A DNA stretch of 52,162 nucleotides. Origin: Clostridia bacterium (GTDB lineage Bacteria > Bacillota > Clostridia > Christensenellales > Aristaeellaceae). The stretch lies in NCBI GenBank assembly GCA_017937505.1, contig JAGBDL010000160.1:1-52162 (forward strand). The letters are read 5' to 3'. Both the position numbers and the translations under genes were made by a program. Positions 8,525 through 15,770 of this stretch are shown here, piece by piece (position 1 is the stretch's first letter; each line of letters starts with the position of its first letter). The notes beneath the pieces are model-generated. The model did not search any database, was not told where the DNA came from, and saw only the letters and a program-made list of their open reading frames with translations.

Positions 8525-8660
8525 AAACCGCGCGAAGCGAAGAAGGGAGTCTGAGGGGACCGAAGCCTGCCGCCGCCAGTGGCGGAAGCAGGCAGGCGGA
8601 GCGTCGGGAATCGCAAGGAGCGCCCCAAGGCGCGACTATGCGAGTTCCCCGGACTGAAAT
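8525..8660. repeat. Structured intergenic repeat (two hairpins)
   Basis: Between glucokinase and the next gene lies a GC-rich block. Its first part, CGCGAAGCGAAGAAGG, recurs in reverse orientation at 10784-10800. Then come a hairpin with CCGCC AGT GGCGG flanked by GCCTGC/GCAGGC (about 8567-8594) and a long stem in which GGGAATCGCA (from about 8609) pairs with TGCGAGTTCCC (one bulge), containing an inner GCGCC/GGCGC stem. Nothing here looks coding. It resembles a dispersed bacterial palindromic repeat, but could be an RNA element. Confidence 0.5.
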
Positions 8661-8703
8661 CCTCAGGCAGGTCTGGGCGATAGCCAGAAATAAGGCAACG
8701 AAG

Positions 8704-9474
8704 ATGAACATTGCTGAATTTGGCGCCTTCATCACGCCGCAGCTTGAAGCGCTCGGCGGCGACACGGGCGTGTATGTGAAGAGCCTCGCCACCGGCGAGA
8801 CGTTTGCGCGCGGCGCGGATCAGCCCGTCGTGGCGGCGAGCGTCATCAAGATCCCGATGATGATCGAGGCGTTCCGCGCGCAGGCAGCGGGCGAGCTGTG
8901 CCTTGATGAGCTTCACGCGCTGACCGACGAGGAGCGGATGCCCTCCTGCGGCACACTCAAGGCGATGCATGCGGGCATTGAGATGACGCTGCTGGATCTG
9001 GTCAGGCTCATGATCATCGTCAGCGACAACACCGCGACGAACATCCTGATCCGCCGGCTGGGCATCGGGCGCATCAATGCGACCCTGCGCGAGCTGGGCT
9101 GCGAAAGGACGACACTGCGCCGCCTGCTCTTTGATCGTGAGGCTGCGGAGCGCGGGCTGGAGAACACCATCACCGCGCGGGAGATGGGCATGCTGCTGGA
9201 GAAGCTCTTTCGCGGGGAGATCGTCTCGAAGAAAGCCAGCGCAGCGATGATGGACATCCTGCTCGACCAGCGTCTGAACGGCAAGCTGCCGTTTTACCTG
9301 CATGCGCTCAGAATCCCGATCGCCCACAAGACCGGCGAGGATACCGGCATCACGCACGACGTCGGCGTCATCTTTGCGCAGGAGCCGCTGGTCGTGTGCT
9401 TTGTCGGCGAGCATGTGGACGTGCCCGCCTATGAGCGGCTGATGCAGGACGCGGCCAAAGCGCTTTGCGAATAA
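8704..9474 (+). CDS. Serine hydrolase of the class A beta-lactamase fold
   Basis: A protein of 256 residues from ATG 8704 (an upstream in-frame ATG at 8638 lies inside the repeat element). The three penicillin-recognition motifs are present: Ser46-x-x-Lys49 in ASVIKIP, Ser107-Asp-Asn109 in VSDNTATN, and KTG in AHKTGEDTG near the C-terminus. The region FDREAAERGLENTITAREM occupies the omega-loop position, but a clear Glu166 motif (ExxLN) is not obvious. There is no signal peptide, unlike true secreted beta-lactamases. It may be a cytoplasmic hydrolase or esterase or a cell-wall-related enzyme. Antibiotic resistance should not be assumed. Confidence 0.8.
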   Translation: MNIAEFGAFITPQLEALGGDTGVYVKSLATGETFARGADQPVVAASVIKIPMMIEAFRAQAAGELCLDELHALTDEERMPSCGTLKAMHAGIEMTLLDLVRLMIIVSDNTATNILIRRLGIGRINATLRELGCERTTLRRLLFDREAAERGLENTITAREMGMLLEKLFRGEIVSKKASAAMMDILLDQRLNGKLPFYLHALRIPIAHKTGEDTGITHDVGVIFAQEPLVVCFVGEHVDVPAYERLMQDAAKALCE

Positions 9475-9483
9475 GCAGGCTGT

Positions 9484-9511
9484 GCGCCTTCCCCCCGGCC
9501 GGGGAGGGCGC
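9484..9511 (+). terminator. Intrinsic terminator
   Basis: An 11-bp stem from GCGCCTTCCCC (9484-9494) and GGGGAGGGCGC (9501-9511), followed by ATTTGTCT. Confidence 0.65.
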
Positions 9512-9527
9512 ATTTGTCTGCCAGATA

Positions 9528-9545
9528 TTTAGAAAAAATTCTAAA
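9528..9545. promoter_or_regulatory. Operator 1 for SdpR-type repressor
   Basis: Perfect inverted repeat TTTAGAA (9528-9534), four A, TTCTAAA (9539-9545), seven bases upstream of the -35 box. It shares TTTAGAA with the second palindrome at 9584-9600. Confidence 0.5.
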
Positions 9546-9551
9546 TTCCTG

Positions 9552-9580
9552 TTGACAGGAAGAACGCAGCGTCGTATAAT
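9552..9580 (+). promoter_or_regulatory. Consensus promoter of sdpR-sdpI
   Basis: TTGACA (9552-9557), 17-bp spacer, TATAAT (9575-9580): a perfect sigma-A promoter. It is flanked by the two palindromes, as expected for an autoregulated repressor gene. Confidence 0.85.
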
Positions 9581-9583
9581 CTG

Positions 9584-9600
9584 TTTAGAAGATCTTCAAA
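9584..9600. promoter_or_regulatory. Operator 2 for SdpR-type repressor
   Basis: TTTAGAAGATCTTCAAA is palindromic except for one pair and lies four bases after the -10 box, over the expected transcription start. Confidence 0.5.
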
Positions 9601-9633
9601 ATACTAAATTGCATTGGGAAGGAGGCGCGGCAA

Positions 9634-9897
9634 ATGGGGTTTGCGGAGACGTTCAAGGCGCTTTCGGACCCTGCGCGGCGGGAGATTCTGCTGCTGCTGC
9701 GCAAGGGGCGGCTGTCCGCCGGGGAGATCGGCAGCCATTTCGACATGACGGGCGCGACGATCTCCTATCATCTGAACGTGCTGAAAAAGGCGGATCTCGT
9801 GTTTGAGGCGCGGGAAAAGAACTTTATCTATTACGAGCTGAACACCTCCGTGGTGGAGGAGGTCATGCTTTGGCTGTCCCAGCTGAAGGGGGAATGA
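9634..9897 (+). CDS. sdpR: ArsR-family autorepressor (SdpR-like)
   Basis: An 87-residue winged-helix protein. The start MGFAETFKALSDPARREILLLL and the recognition helix region DMTGATISYHLNVLKKADLV match the ArsR/SdpR family, and no metal-binding Cys is present. In Bacillus subtilis SdpR represses its own operon and is relieved when SdpI sequesters it at the membrane. Here the next gene is an SdpI homologue three bases downstream, and two palindromes flank a consensus promoter, so the same logic likely applies. ATG 9634 follows AAGGAGG with eight-base spacing. No SdpC-like toxin gene is seen. Confidence 0.88.
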   Translation: MGFAETFKALSDPARREILLLLRKGRLSAGEIGSHFDMTGATISYHLNVLKKADLVFEAREKNFIYYELNTSVVEEVMLWLSQLKGE

Positions 9898-9900
9898 GGA

Positions 9901-10566
9901 ATGAAAACGAATCTGAAGGAAATGTGGCGGGAGCACAGGATGCTGCTCGTGCTGACCAGCGCCATCATCCTGCTGCAAATGCTGGTGGGCGTGCTGCTCT
10001 GGGACCGTCTGCCGGATCCCATGGCGACGCATTTCAATTTTCAGGGCGAGCCGGACGGCTTTACCAGCAAGCCGTTTGCCGTGTTCGGCATGCCGCTGCT
10101 GCTGCTGGGGCTGCACTACATGTGCCTGCTGCTCAGCTGCGCGTCGAACATCCAGATGCAGAATGTCAGCAGCAGGGTGAAGAGCCTGATGCTGCTGATC
10201 ATCCCGGCGGCCTCGCTGCTGGTGACGGTGCTGTGCTACGGCTACGCGCTGGGCGCGCCGTTTGCCATCGACCGGATCGTCTGGGTGTTCGTTGGCGTGG
10301 TCTTCGCGCTGGTGGGCAATTATCTGCCGAAGATGCGTCGCAGCACCATCGCCGGCATCCGGCTGCCGTGGACGCTGGCAGACGAGGAGATCTGGAACCG
10401 GACGCACCGCTTCGCCGCGCCGGTCTGGGTGCTGTGCGGGCTGCTGCTGATCGTCTGCGGGCTGATCGGCTCCGGGCCGATGATTCCAATTGCGACGATC
10501 GTGGTGGTGATCGGTCTGCCCATCGCGTACTCGCTGGTTATCAACTGGAAAAAGTACCGGGCGTGA
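9901..10566 (+). CDS. sdpI: SdpI/DUF1648 membrane protein (immunity and signal protein)
   Basis: A 221-residue membrane protein with about six hydrophobic segments. The N-terminal DUF1648 part has RLPDPMATHFNFQGEPDGF. The C-terminal SdpI domain has NYLPKMRRSTIAGIRLPWTL followed by EEIWNRTHRFAA, the family hallmark. In B. subtilis SdpI confers immunity to the SdpC toxin and removes SdpR from DNA. Because no toxin is present, this copy may protect against toxins of neighbours or sense membrane stress. It is translationally close to sdpR (gap of three bases). Confidence 0.9.
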   Translation: MKTNLKEMWREHRMLLVLTSAIILLQMLVGVLLWDRLPDPMATHFNFQGEPDGFTSKPFAVFGMPLLLLGLHYMCLLLSCASNIQMQNVSSRVKSLMLLIIPAASLLVTVLCYGYALGAPFAIDRIVWVFVGVVFALVGNYLPKMRRSTIAGIRLPWTLADEEIWNRTHRFAAPVWVLCGLLLIVCGLIGSGPMIPIATIVVVIGLPIAYSLVINWKKYRA

Positions 10567-10586
10567 CGGGGGGAAAACAGAAAGAC

Positions 10587-10630
10587 AAAGGGCATGATTT
10601 CCGAAACTGAGCGGAGATCATGCCCTTTTT
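10587..10630 (+). terminator. Strong intrinsic terminator
   Basis: AAAGGGCATGAT (10587-10598) pairs with ATCATGCCCTTT (10617-10628), with further inner pairing, followed by TT. It can also act leftwards because the stem is flanked by an A-rich arm. Confidence 0.85.
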
Positions 10631-10668
10631 GGATGTGCTTGTGAATTCCTGCTTTGTGGATCAGCCCC

Positions 10669-10803
10669 GTTTCAATCGTAGGCTGCTGCGCAGCCTGCTC
10701 TGAAACTACGTTTTTCTTTGCTTTAGGGGAACGATGGGGGCCTCGCCCCCATACCCCTGCCTGGGGACCTGTCCCCAGACCCCTTCTTCGCTTCGCGGCG
10801 GCT
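10669..10803. repeat. Palindrome-rich intergenic block
   Basis: Three inverted repeats follow one another: GTTTCA...TGAAAC (10669-10706) enclosing AGGCTGC TGC GCAGCCT, then TGGGGGC CTC GCCCCCA (10735-10751), then CTGGGGAC CT GTCCCCAG (10761-10778). The right end, read on the minus strand, repeats the start of the 8.5-kb element (CGCGAAGCGAAGAAGG). It sits at the 3' end of the ABC exporter operon and may stop or stabilise that transcript. Confidence 0.5.
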
Positions 10804-10808
10804 CAATG

Positions 10809-12569
10809 TCAGTTCGCGTATTGCGCCTGATGCAGCTGGGCGTAGAAGCCGCCCTTGGCAAGCAGCGCCTCGTGCGTGCCCTGCTCGACGACCCTGCCCT
10901 CGCGCATGACGAGAATCACATCCGCGCTCTGGATTGTGGAGAGACGGTGGGCGACGATGAAGGAGGTGCGGCCCTGCATCATCGTGGCGAACGCATCCTG
11001 AATCTTCAGCTCCGTGCGCGTGTCGATGGAGGAGGTCGCCTCGTCGAGGATCAGCATCGGCGGCAGGCAGAGCATGACGCGTGCGATGCACAGCAGCTGC
11101 TTCTGGCCCTGAGACAGGCCACCGCCGTTCTCGGTGATGACCGTGCGGTAGCCGTCCGGCAGGCGGCGGATGAAGCCGTGCGCGTGCGCGGCCTTCGCGG
11201 CGGCGACGATCTCCTCGTCCGTCGCGTCCGGCCGGCCCATGGCGATGTTGTCGCGGATGGTGCCGGCGCACAGCCAGGTGTCCTGCAGCACCATGCCGAT
11301 GTTCCTGCGCAGATCGCCGCGCGTGACGCGGCGCGTCTCGTGGCCGTCCACGCGGATGGCGCCGGAATCCACGTCGTAAAAGCGCATCAGCAGGTTGATC
11401 ATCGTGGTCTTGCCGCAGCCCGTCGGGCCGACGATGGCCACGCGCTGGCCGGGCTGCACGTTCAGGGAGAAATGCTCGATGAGCCTGCGCTCCGGCGTGT
11501 AGGAGAAACACACGTCAGACAGGGAAATCTCGCCGCGCACGCTGCCCAGCGCCTCAGGCGCATCGGGCTCGGGCGACTGCGCCGGCTCGTCGATGAGCGC
11601 GAAGATGCGGCCCGCGCAGGCGAGCGCATTTTGAAGCTCGGTGATCACGCCGGAGATCTCGTTGAACGGCTTGGTGTACTGGTTCGCGTAGGACAGGAAG
11701 CTGGACAGCCCGCCGATGGTCAGCGTGCCGGAGATCGCGGAGAGCGCGCCGCACAGCGCGACGGCGGCGTATACCAGCGAGTTGACGAAGCGCGTGCACG
11801 GGTTGGTCAGCGAGGAGAAGAACACCGCGCGCAGCGAACAGGCGCGCAGGCGCTCGTTGATCTCGTCGAACGCCTCGAGCGTCTCGTCCTCCCGGCCAAA
11901 CGCCTGCACCAGCTTTTGCTCCAGGATCGCCTCGTCGATCAGCGCGGTCTGCTCGCCGCGGGTCTTCGACTGCAGCACGAACATGTCGTGCGTGGATTTG
12001 GCGATGAAGTTGGCCACCAGCAGCGAGACCGGGGTGATGACCACGACGGCCAGCGTGATGGCGGGGCTGAGCGTGAGCATGAAGATCAGCGTGCCCAGGA
12101 TCGTCATCACGCCGGTGAACAGCTGCGTGAAGCCCATGAGCAGGCCGTCGGCAAACGTGTCCACGTCCGCGATCATGCGGCTGACCACGTCGCCGGTGGG
12201 GTGGCTGTCCAGATAGGACAGCGGCAGCTGCTGGATGCGCGCGAACGCGTCGCGGCGGATGTCGCGCACGGTGGCGTAGGTCACGCGGTTGTTGAGGTCG
12301 CTCTGCAGCCATTGGGCCGCGGCGGTCAGCACGACGCACACGCCGATGGTCAGAAGCACCCGCCTGAGCGCGGCGAAGTCCACCCGTCCCGCGCCGGCGA
12401 TGCAGTCGATCGCCCGGCCGACGAGGATGGGCACATACAGCGTGAGCGCCACGACGATCAGCGAGAGCAGAAGCGAGAAGAGGAGCTTGGGCAGATGCGG
12501 GCGGATGTAACGCATCACGCGCGCGAGCACGGCGCGCTGCTCGTCCTTGTCGATTTTGTGCTTAGCCAT
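10809..12569 (-). CDS. ABC exporter half-transporter, catalytic partner of a heterodimer
   Basis: A 586-residue type IV (ABC-B) half-transporter: six membrane segments in roughly residues 30-320, then the nucleotide-binding domain. Walker A is GPTGCGKTTMINLL, the signature is LSQGQKQLLCIAR and Walker B is MLILDEATSSIDT with the catalytic Glu. The signature has Gln where LSGGQ has Gly, as is common in this partner of BmrCD-like heterodimers. Its start overlaps the end of the upstream gene by eight bases, indicating coupled translation. Such pairs export drugs, lipids or peptides. The substrate here is unknown. Confidence 0.92.
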   Translation of the reverse strand: MAKHKIDKDEQRAVLARVMRYIRPHLPKLLFSLLLSLIVVALTLYVPILVGRAIDCIAGAGRVDFAALRRVLLTIGVCVVLTAAAQWLQSDLNNRVTYATVRDIRRDAFARIQQLPLSYLDSHPTGDVVSRMIADVDTFADGLLMGFTQLFTGVMTILGTLIFMLTLSPAITLAVVVITPVSLLVANFIAKSTHDMFVLQSKTRGEQTALIDEAILEQKLVQAFGREDETLEAFDEINERLRACSLRAVFFSSLTNPCTRFVNSLVYAAVALCGALSAISGTLTIGGLSSFLSYANQYTKPFNEISGVITELQNALACAGRIFALIDEPAQSPEPDAPEALGSVRGEISLSDVCFSYTPERRLIEHFSLNVQPGQRVAIVGPTGCGKTTMINLLMRFYDVDSGAIRVDGHETRRVTRGDLRRNIGMVLQDTWLCAGTIRDNIAMGRPDATDEEIVAAAKAAHAHGFIRRLPDGYRTVITENGGGLSQGQKQLLCIARVMLCLPPMLILDEATSSIDTRTELKIQDAFATMMQGRTSFIVAHRLSTIQSADVILVMREGRVVEQGTHEALLAKGGFYAQLHQAQYAN

Positions 12570-14298
12570 GCTGTACCGCCTCCTCTTTTCCGTACTGGGA
12601 CGCGTAGATTTCCTGATAGACCGGACAGCTGGCCAGCAGCGCGTCGTGCGTGCCGATGCCCACGACGCAGCCGTCGTCCAGCACGATGATCTGATCCGCG
12701 AAGCGCACGGAGGACGCGCGCTGGGAGACGATGAACGTCGTCGGTCGATTCTCCATCTGGCGGATGGCGCGGCGCAGGCTCGCGTCGGTCGCGTAGTCGA
12801 GCGCGGACGCGCTGTCGTCCAGAATCAGGATATCGGGCTTCTTGACCAGCGCGCGCGCGATCGTCAGGCGCTGGCGCTGTCCGCCGGAGAAGTTGCGGCC
12901 GCCCTGCTCCACCGGCTCGTCGAGCCTGCCGGGCTTGGCCTCCACCACGTCGAGCGCCTGCGCGGTCGTAAGCGCGTCGAGCAGCTCCTGGTCGGTGGCG
13001 TTTTCGTTGCCCCAGAGGAGGTTGGAGCGGATGGTGCCCTTGAAGAGCACGGCCTTCTGCGGGACGACGGCGACCGCATCCCGCAAAACCTCCTTCTTCA
13101 GCTCGCGCACATCGATGCCGCCCACGCGCACGCAGCCGCTCGTCGCGTCGTAGAAGCGGGGGATGAGGCTGACCAGCGTGCTCTTGCCGCTGCCCGTGCC
13201 GCCGATCACGCCGATGGTCTCGCCGGGCCGGGCGCGGAAGGTGACGTGCTCGAGCGCGTCCGCGCCGGCGCCCTTGTAGTGCAGGGACACGTCCTCAAAC
13301 GCGACGCTGCCGCGCTCCTCGGGCGTCACGAACGAGGCGACGCCGTCCGTCTGGGAGGGCTGCACGTCGAGCACCGCGCTGATGCGATCGCCGCAGGCCC
13401 AGGCCTTGGTGAGCAGGATGATCAGGTTGGCCATCTTGACCAGCTCGACCAGGATCTGGCTCATGTAGTTGTACAGCGCGATGACCTCGCCCTGGGAGAG
13501 CGTGCCCATCTGCACGCGCACCGCGCCGCTGTGGATGAGCACGATGACCGCCGCGTTGATGACCACGTAGGTCAGCGGGTTCATGCTGGCGGAGATGCGG
13601 CCCACGGAGAGCTGCATGCGGGTGAGCAGCTGATTGCGACGGGCGAACTTTTCGGTCTCCGCGTCCTCCTTGCAGAAGGCGCGCAGCACGCGCACGCCGT
13701 TCAGGTTTTCGCGCGTGGCAGCGGTGACGCTGTCCAGCTGGCCCTGCACGGCGCGGTACTTGGGGATGGTGACGAGCATGATCGAGAAGACGATCGCGCA
13801 GAGCACGGCGATGACGGCGGCGAAAATCAGCGCGCAGCGCACGTCGATCGTGAAGGCCATCACCATTGCGCCGAAGACCACGAACGGCGAGCGCAGCAGC
13901 AGGCGCAGGCACATGTTCACGCCGGACTGCACCTGGTTGACGTCGCTGGTCATGCGGGTGATGAGCGTGGAGGTGCCCAGCGTATCCAGCTCCGTGTAGG
14001 AGAGCGTCTGGATGTGCGCCATGAGCGCATGGCGCAGCCGGGTGGAAAAGCCGATGGCGGCCCTGGCGGCGAAGTACTGCGCCGTGACCGCGGCCAGCAG
14101 GCCGATGAGACCCAGCGCCGCCATGCACATCACCATCCGCGCGACGTGTCCGCCGTCGCCCGCAGCGATGCCGCGGTCGATGATGCTCGCCACGATCAGC
14201 GGGATGATGAGCTCAAACGACGCCTCCAGCAGCTTGAACAGCGGGCCGAGCACGCACTCGCGGCCGTAGCCCTTGAAATAGACGAAGAGTTTCTTCAA
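12562..14298 (-). CDS. ABC exporter half-transporter with degenerate catalytic site
   Basis: A 578-residue membrane-ATPase fusion, first gene of the two-gene exporter operon. Walker A is GGTGSGKSTLVSLI and the signature FSGGQRQRLTIARAL. Walker B reads ILILDDSASALD, so the catalytic Glu is replaced by Asp. This is the known hallmark of the non-hydrolysing site in heterodimeric exporters such as TM287/288 and BmrCD, and fits pairing with the downstream gene. The substrate cannot be inferred. Confidence 0.92.
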   Translation of the reverse strand: MKKLFVYFKGYGRECVLGPLFKLLEASFELIIPLIVASIIDRGIAAGDGGHVARMVMCMAALGLIGLLAAVTAQYFAARAAIGFSTRLRHALMAHIQTLSYTELDTLGTSTLITRMTSDVNQVQSGVNMCLRLLLRSPFVVFGAMVMAFTIDVRCALIFAAVIAVLCAIVFSIMLVTIPKYRAVQGQLDSVTAATRENLNGVRVLRAFCKEDAETEKFARRNQLLTRMQLSVGRISASMNPLTYVVINAAVIVLIHSGAVRVQMGTLSQGEVIALYNYMSQILVELVKMANLIILLTKAWACGDRISAVLDVQPSQTDGVASFVTPEERGSVAFEDVSLHYKGAGADALEHVTFRARPGETIGVIGGTGSGKSTLVSLIPRFYDATSGCVRVGGIDVRELKKEVLRDAVAVVPQKAVLFKGTIRSNLLWGNENATDQELLDALTTAQALDVVEAKPGRLDEPVEQGGRNFSGGQRQRLTIARALVKKPDILILDDSASALDYATDASLRRAIRQMENRPTTFIVSQRASSVRFADQIIVLDDGCVVGIGTHDALLASCPVYQEIYASQYGKEEAVQHG

Positions 14299-14353
14299 AA
14301 ACGATCACCTGCTTTGCGGATATGCTGACGGCAAAACCGTCCAAAACATCTCT

Positions 14354-14382
14354 ATTATAAGGGCACTGCCGGAATTTTGCAA
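14354..14382 (-). promoter_or_regulatory. Promoter of the ABC exporter operon
   Basis: On the minus strand TTGCAA (14382-14377), 17-bp spacer, TATAAT (14359-14354). About 55 bases precede the start codon. Confidence 0.65.
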
Positions 14383-14454
14383 CGCGTGCAGAGGAATTCC
14401 GGGATTTATGGCGAAATAGACACGGATATCACGGCGAATACAGGAGGTTTTCCG

Positions 14455-14859
14455 ATGAAGATTGCAGTCACGCACGAGAACGGTCAGGTCTTTCAGCACT
14501 TCGGCCATTGCGCCGCGTTCAAGCTCTATGAGGTGGAGGACGGCCGTGTCGTCTCCAGCCGGGTGCTCGATGCGGCCGGGAGCGGCCACAGCCTGCTGGC
14601 AGGCTTCCTGATGATGAACGGCGTGGATGAGCTGATCTGCGGCGGCATCGGCGGCGGCGCGCAGAGCGCGCTCAGGCAGTTCGGCATTAAAATCCACGGC
14701 GGCGTGCAGGGCGACGCGGACGAGGCGGTCAGACGCCTGCTGGCAGGCACGCTCGAGGCGAGCGACGCGCCCAACTGCAGCCATCACGACGCGGCGCACG
14801 CGTGCGGCGAGCACGGCTGCTCTAGCCATGAGGACGGCGGCGCGTGCAGCTGTTCCTGA
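14455..14859 (+). CDS. Dinitrogenase iron-molybdenum cofactor family protein (NifX/NafY-like) with Cys/His-rich tail
   Basis: A 134-residue protein of the NifB/NifX/NafY superfamily. The N-terminal 105 residues form the domain, with MKIAVTHENGQVFQHFGHCAAF and the glycine-rich stretch ELICGGIGGGAQSAL. The last 25 or so residues carry five Cys and five His (CSHHDAAHACGEHGC then GACSCS), suggesting metal or Fe-S binding. No nif genes are nearby. Clostridia often have such stand-alone copies, thought to carry metal clusters. ATG 14455 is preceded by AGGAGG at eight-base spacing. Confidence 0.85.
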   Translation: MKIAVTHENGQVFQHFGHCAAFKLYEVEDGRVVSSRVLDAAGSGHSLLAGFLMMNGVDELICGGIGGGAQSALRQFGIKIHGGVQGDADEAVRRLLAGTLEASDAPNCSHHDAAHACGEHGCSSHEDGGACSCS

Positions 14860-14944
14860 CGCGGACAACAGCATATCTGGATATATCCTGCCGAAAGGCA
14901 TGATATAAAGGCAAAGATAAAAACGCAACGCATGCATGCGCATG

Positions 14945-15145
14945 CCAGAGCCGGTAGGTAGCCCGGCCGTCACGGAACCCTTGATGTCTGTTTTTCCGCG
15001 AAGCTTTGGTCTCGGGCACAGAGCCACAGAATTTACAGAGCTTTGTCGGGGATGCAGCCGGCATCATGCCGGTCTCCGTGGTAAGTAACCTGCCCCTCCG
15101 GGTTGTCCGTTCTTTGCCCATTTCAATCGAGTTGGAGGGATTGTC
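14945..15145 (+). promoter_or_regulatory. Probable yjdF riboswitch (azaaromatic-sensing leader RNA)
   Basis: About 200 structured, non-coding bases lie directly before yjdF. Genes of this family in Bacillota are commonly led by the yjdF RNA motif, known to bind azaaromatic compounds and control translation. Here the palindrome CCGGCATCATGCCGG (about 15059-15073) is followed by CCCTCC (15094-15099), exactly complementary to the ribosome site GGAGGG (15134-15139). That would allow a switch hiding the ribosome site. I identify the motif from gene context and from the anti-ribosome-site pairing, not from a covariance match, so the 5' boundary is approximate. Confidence 0.65.
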
Positions 15146-15562
15146 ATGGGCAATGTGTGCAGCAGGCTGGTCGTGTATTTTGAGGAGCCCTTTTGGGTGG
15201 GCGTCTTCGAAAAGACCGAGGATGGAACGCTGTCGGCGGCCAAGGTCACCTTTGGCGCGGAGCCGAAGGACTGCGAGGTGCTCGCGTTCATTCAGAAGCA
15301 CTATTTCAGCCTGCCATTCAGCCCGGCTGTGGCAACTGCTGTGCGGGAGATCAAAAGGAACCCCAAGAGGATGCAGCGCGAGGTGAAGAAGCAGGTTCAG
15401 GAGACCGGCATCGGAACAAAATCGCAGCAGGCGCTCAAATTGCAGCAGGAACAGAGCAAGCAGGCGCGCAGGGAAAGAAGCCGGGAACAGCGGCTGGCCG
15501 AGGCTGAGCGTATGTTTGAACTGAAGCAGCAAAAGAAAAAGGAGAAGCACCGGGGCAGATGA
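15146..15562 (+). CDS. yjdF: YjdF family protein (DUF2992)
   Basis: A 138-residue basic protein. The N-terminus matches the family (RLVVYFEEPFWVGVFEK), followed by KVTFGAEPKDCEVLAFI, NPKRMQREVKKQV and a long charged helix ending KKKEKHRGR, the usual Lys/Arg-rich tail. The biochemical role is unknown. Links in other bacteria to azaaromatic-sensing RNA suggest a role in dealing with toxic aromatic compounds or nucleic-acid binding. ATG 15146 is preceded by GGAGGG. The terminator overlaps the last codons. Confidence 0.9.
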   Translation: MGNVCSRLVVYFEEPFWVGVFEKTEDGTLSAAKVTFGAEPKDCEVLAFIQKHYFSLPFSPAVATAVREIKRNPKRMQREVKKQVQETGIGTKSQQALKLQQEQSKQARRERSREQRLAEAERMFELKQQKKKEKHRGR

Positions 15563-15578
15563 TGCTCCGGTGCTTCTC
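15542..15578 (+). terminator. Terminator overlapping the yjdF stop codon
   Basis: GAGAAGCACCGG (15542-15553) pairs with CCGGTGCTTCTC (15567-15578), a perfect 12-bp stem. The T-run is short. Confidence 0.7.
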
Positions 15579-15603
15579 TGAATGGGAAAGCTGGCGACGT
15601 GCC

Positions 15604-15770
15604 TTATACTAATTCTTGCTAAAATGGCCTAATCCGCGCACCATCTTTTCCGCTCTGACTTTGCCTTGTTCCGTTCAACGTACCGTGAGTAACGCCTCAC
15701 TTCACTTGGCTTCGTCAGAGCGAAAAATCTGATGCACTCTATTAGGCATTTTAACTGCGAATTAGTATTA
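15604..15770. mobile_element. MITE-like fold-back element, about 167 bp
   Basis: The ends TTATACTAATTC (15604-15615) and GAATTAGTATTA (15759-15770) are inverted repeats (11 of 12). The arms continue inward: AAAATGGCCTAAT against ATTAGGCATTTT, then CGCTCTGAC (15651-15659) against GTCAGAGCG (15714-15722). TTA flanks both ends in direct orientation, a possible target duplication. It encodes no transposase. The right TTA is also the stop codon (TAA on the minus strand) of the radical SAM gene. Confidence 0.7.

Noticed and set aside
8521..8703. T-box or other known riboswitch before the beta-lactamase-fold gene
   Set aside because: No T-box AGGGTGGNACCGCG motif and no other class I recognise; it fits a structured repeat better.
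8704..9474. Antibiotic-resistance beta-lactamase
   Set aside because: No signal peptide and no clear Glu166 motif; the fold supports only a serine hydrolase call.
14455..14859. Nitrogen-fixation locus
   Set aside because: Only one NifX-like protein is present; no nifHDK, nifB or related genes are nearby.
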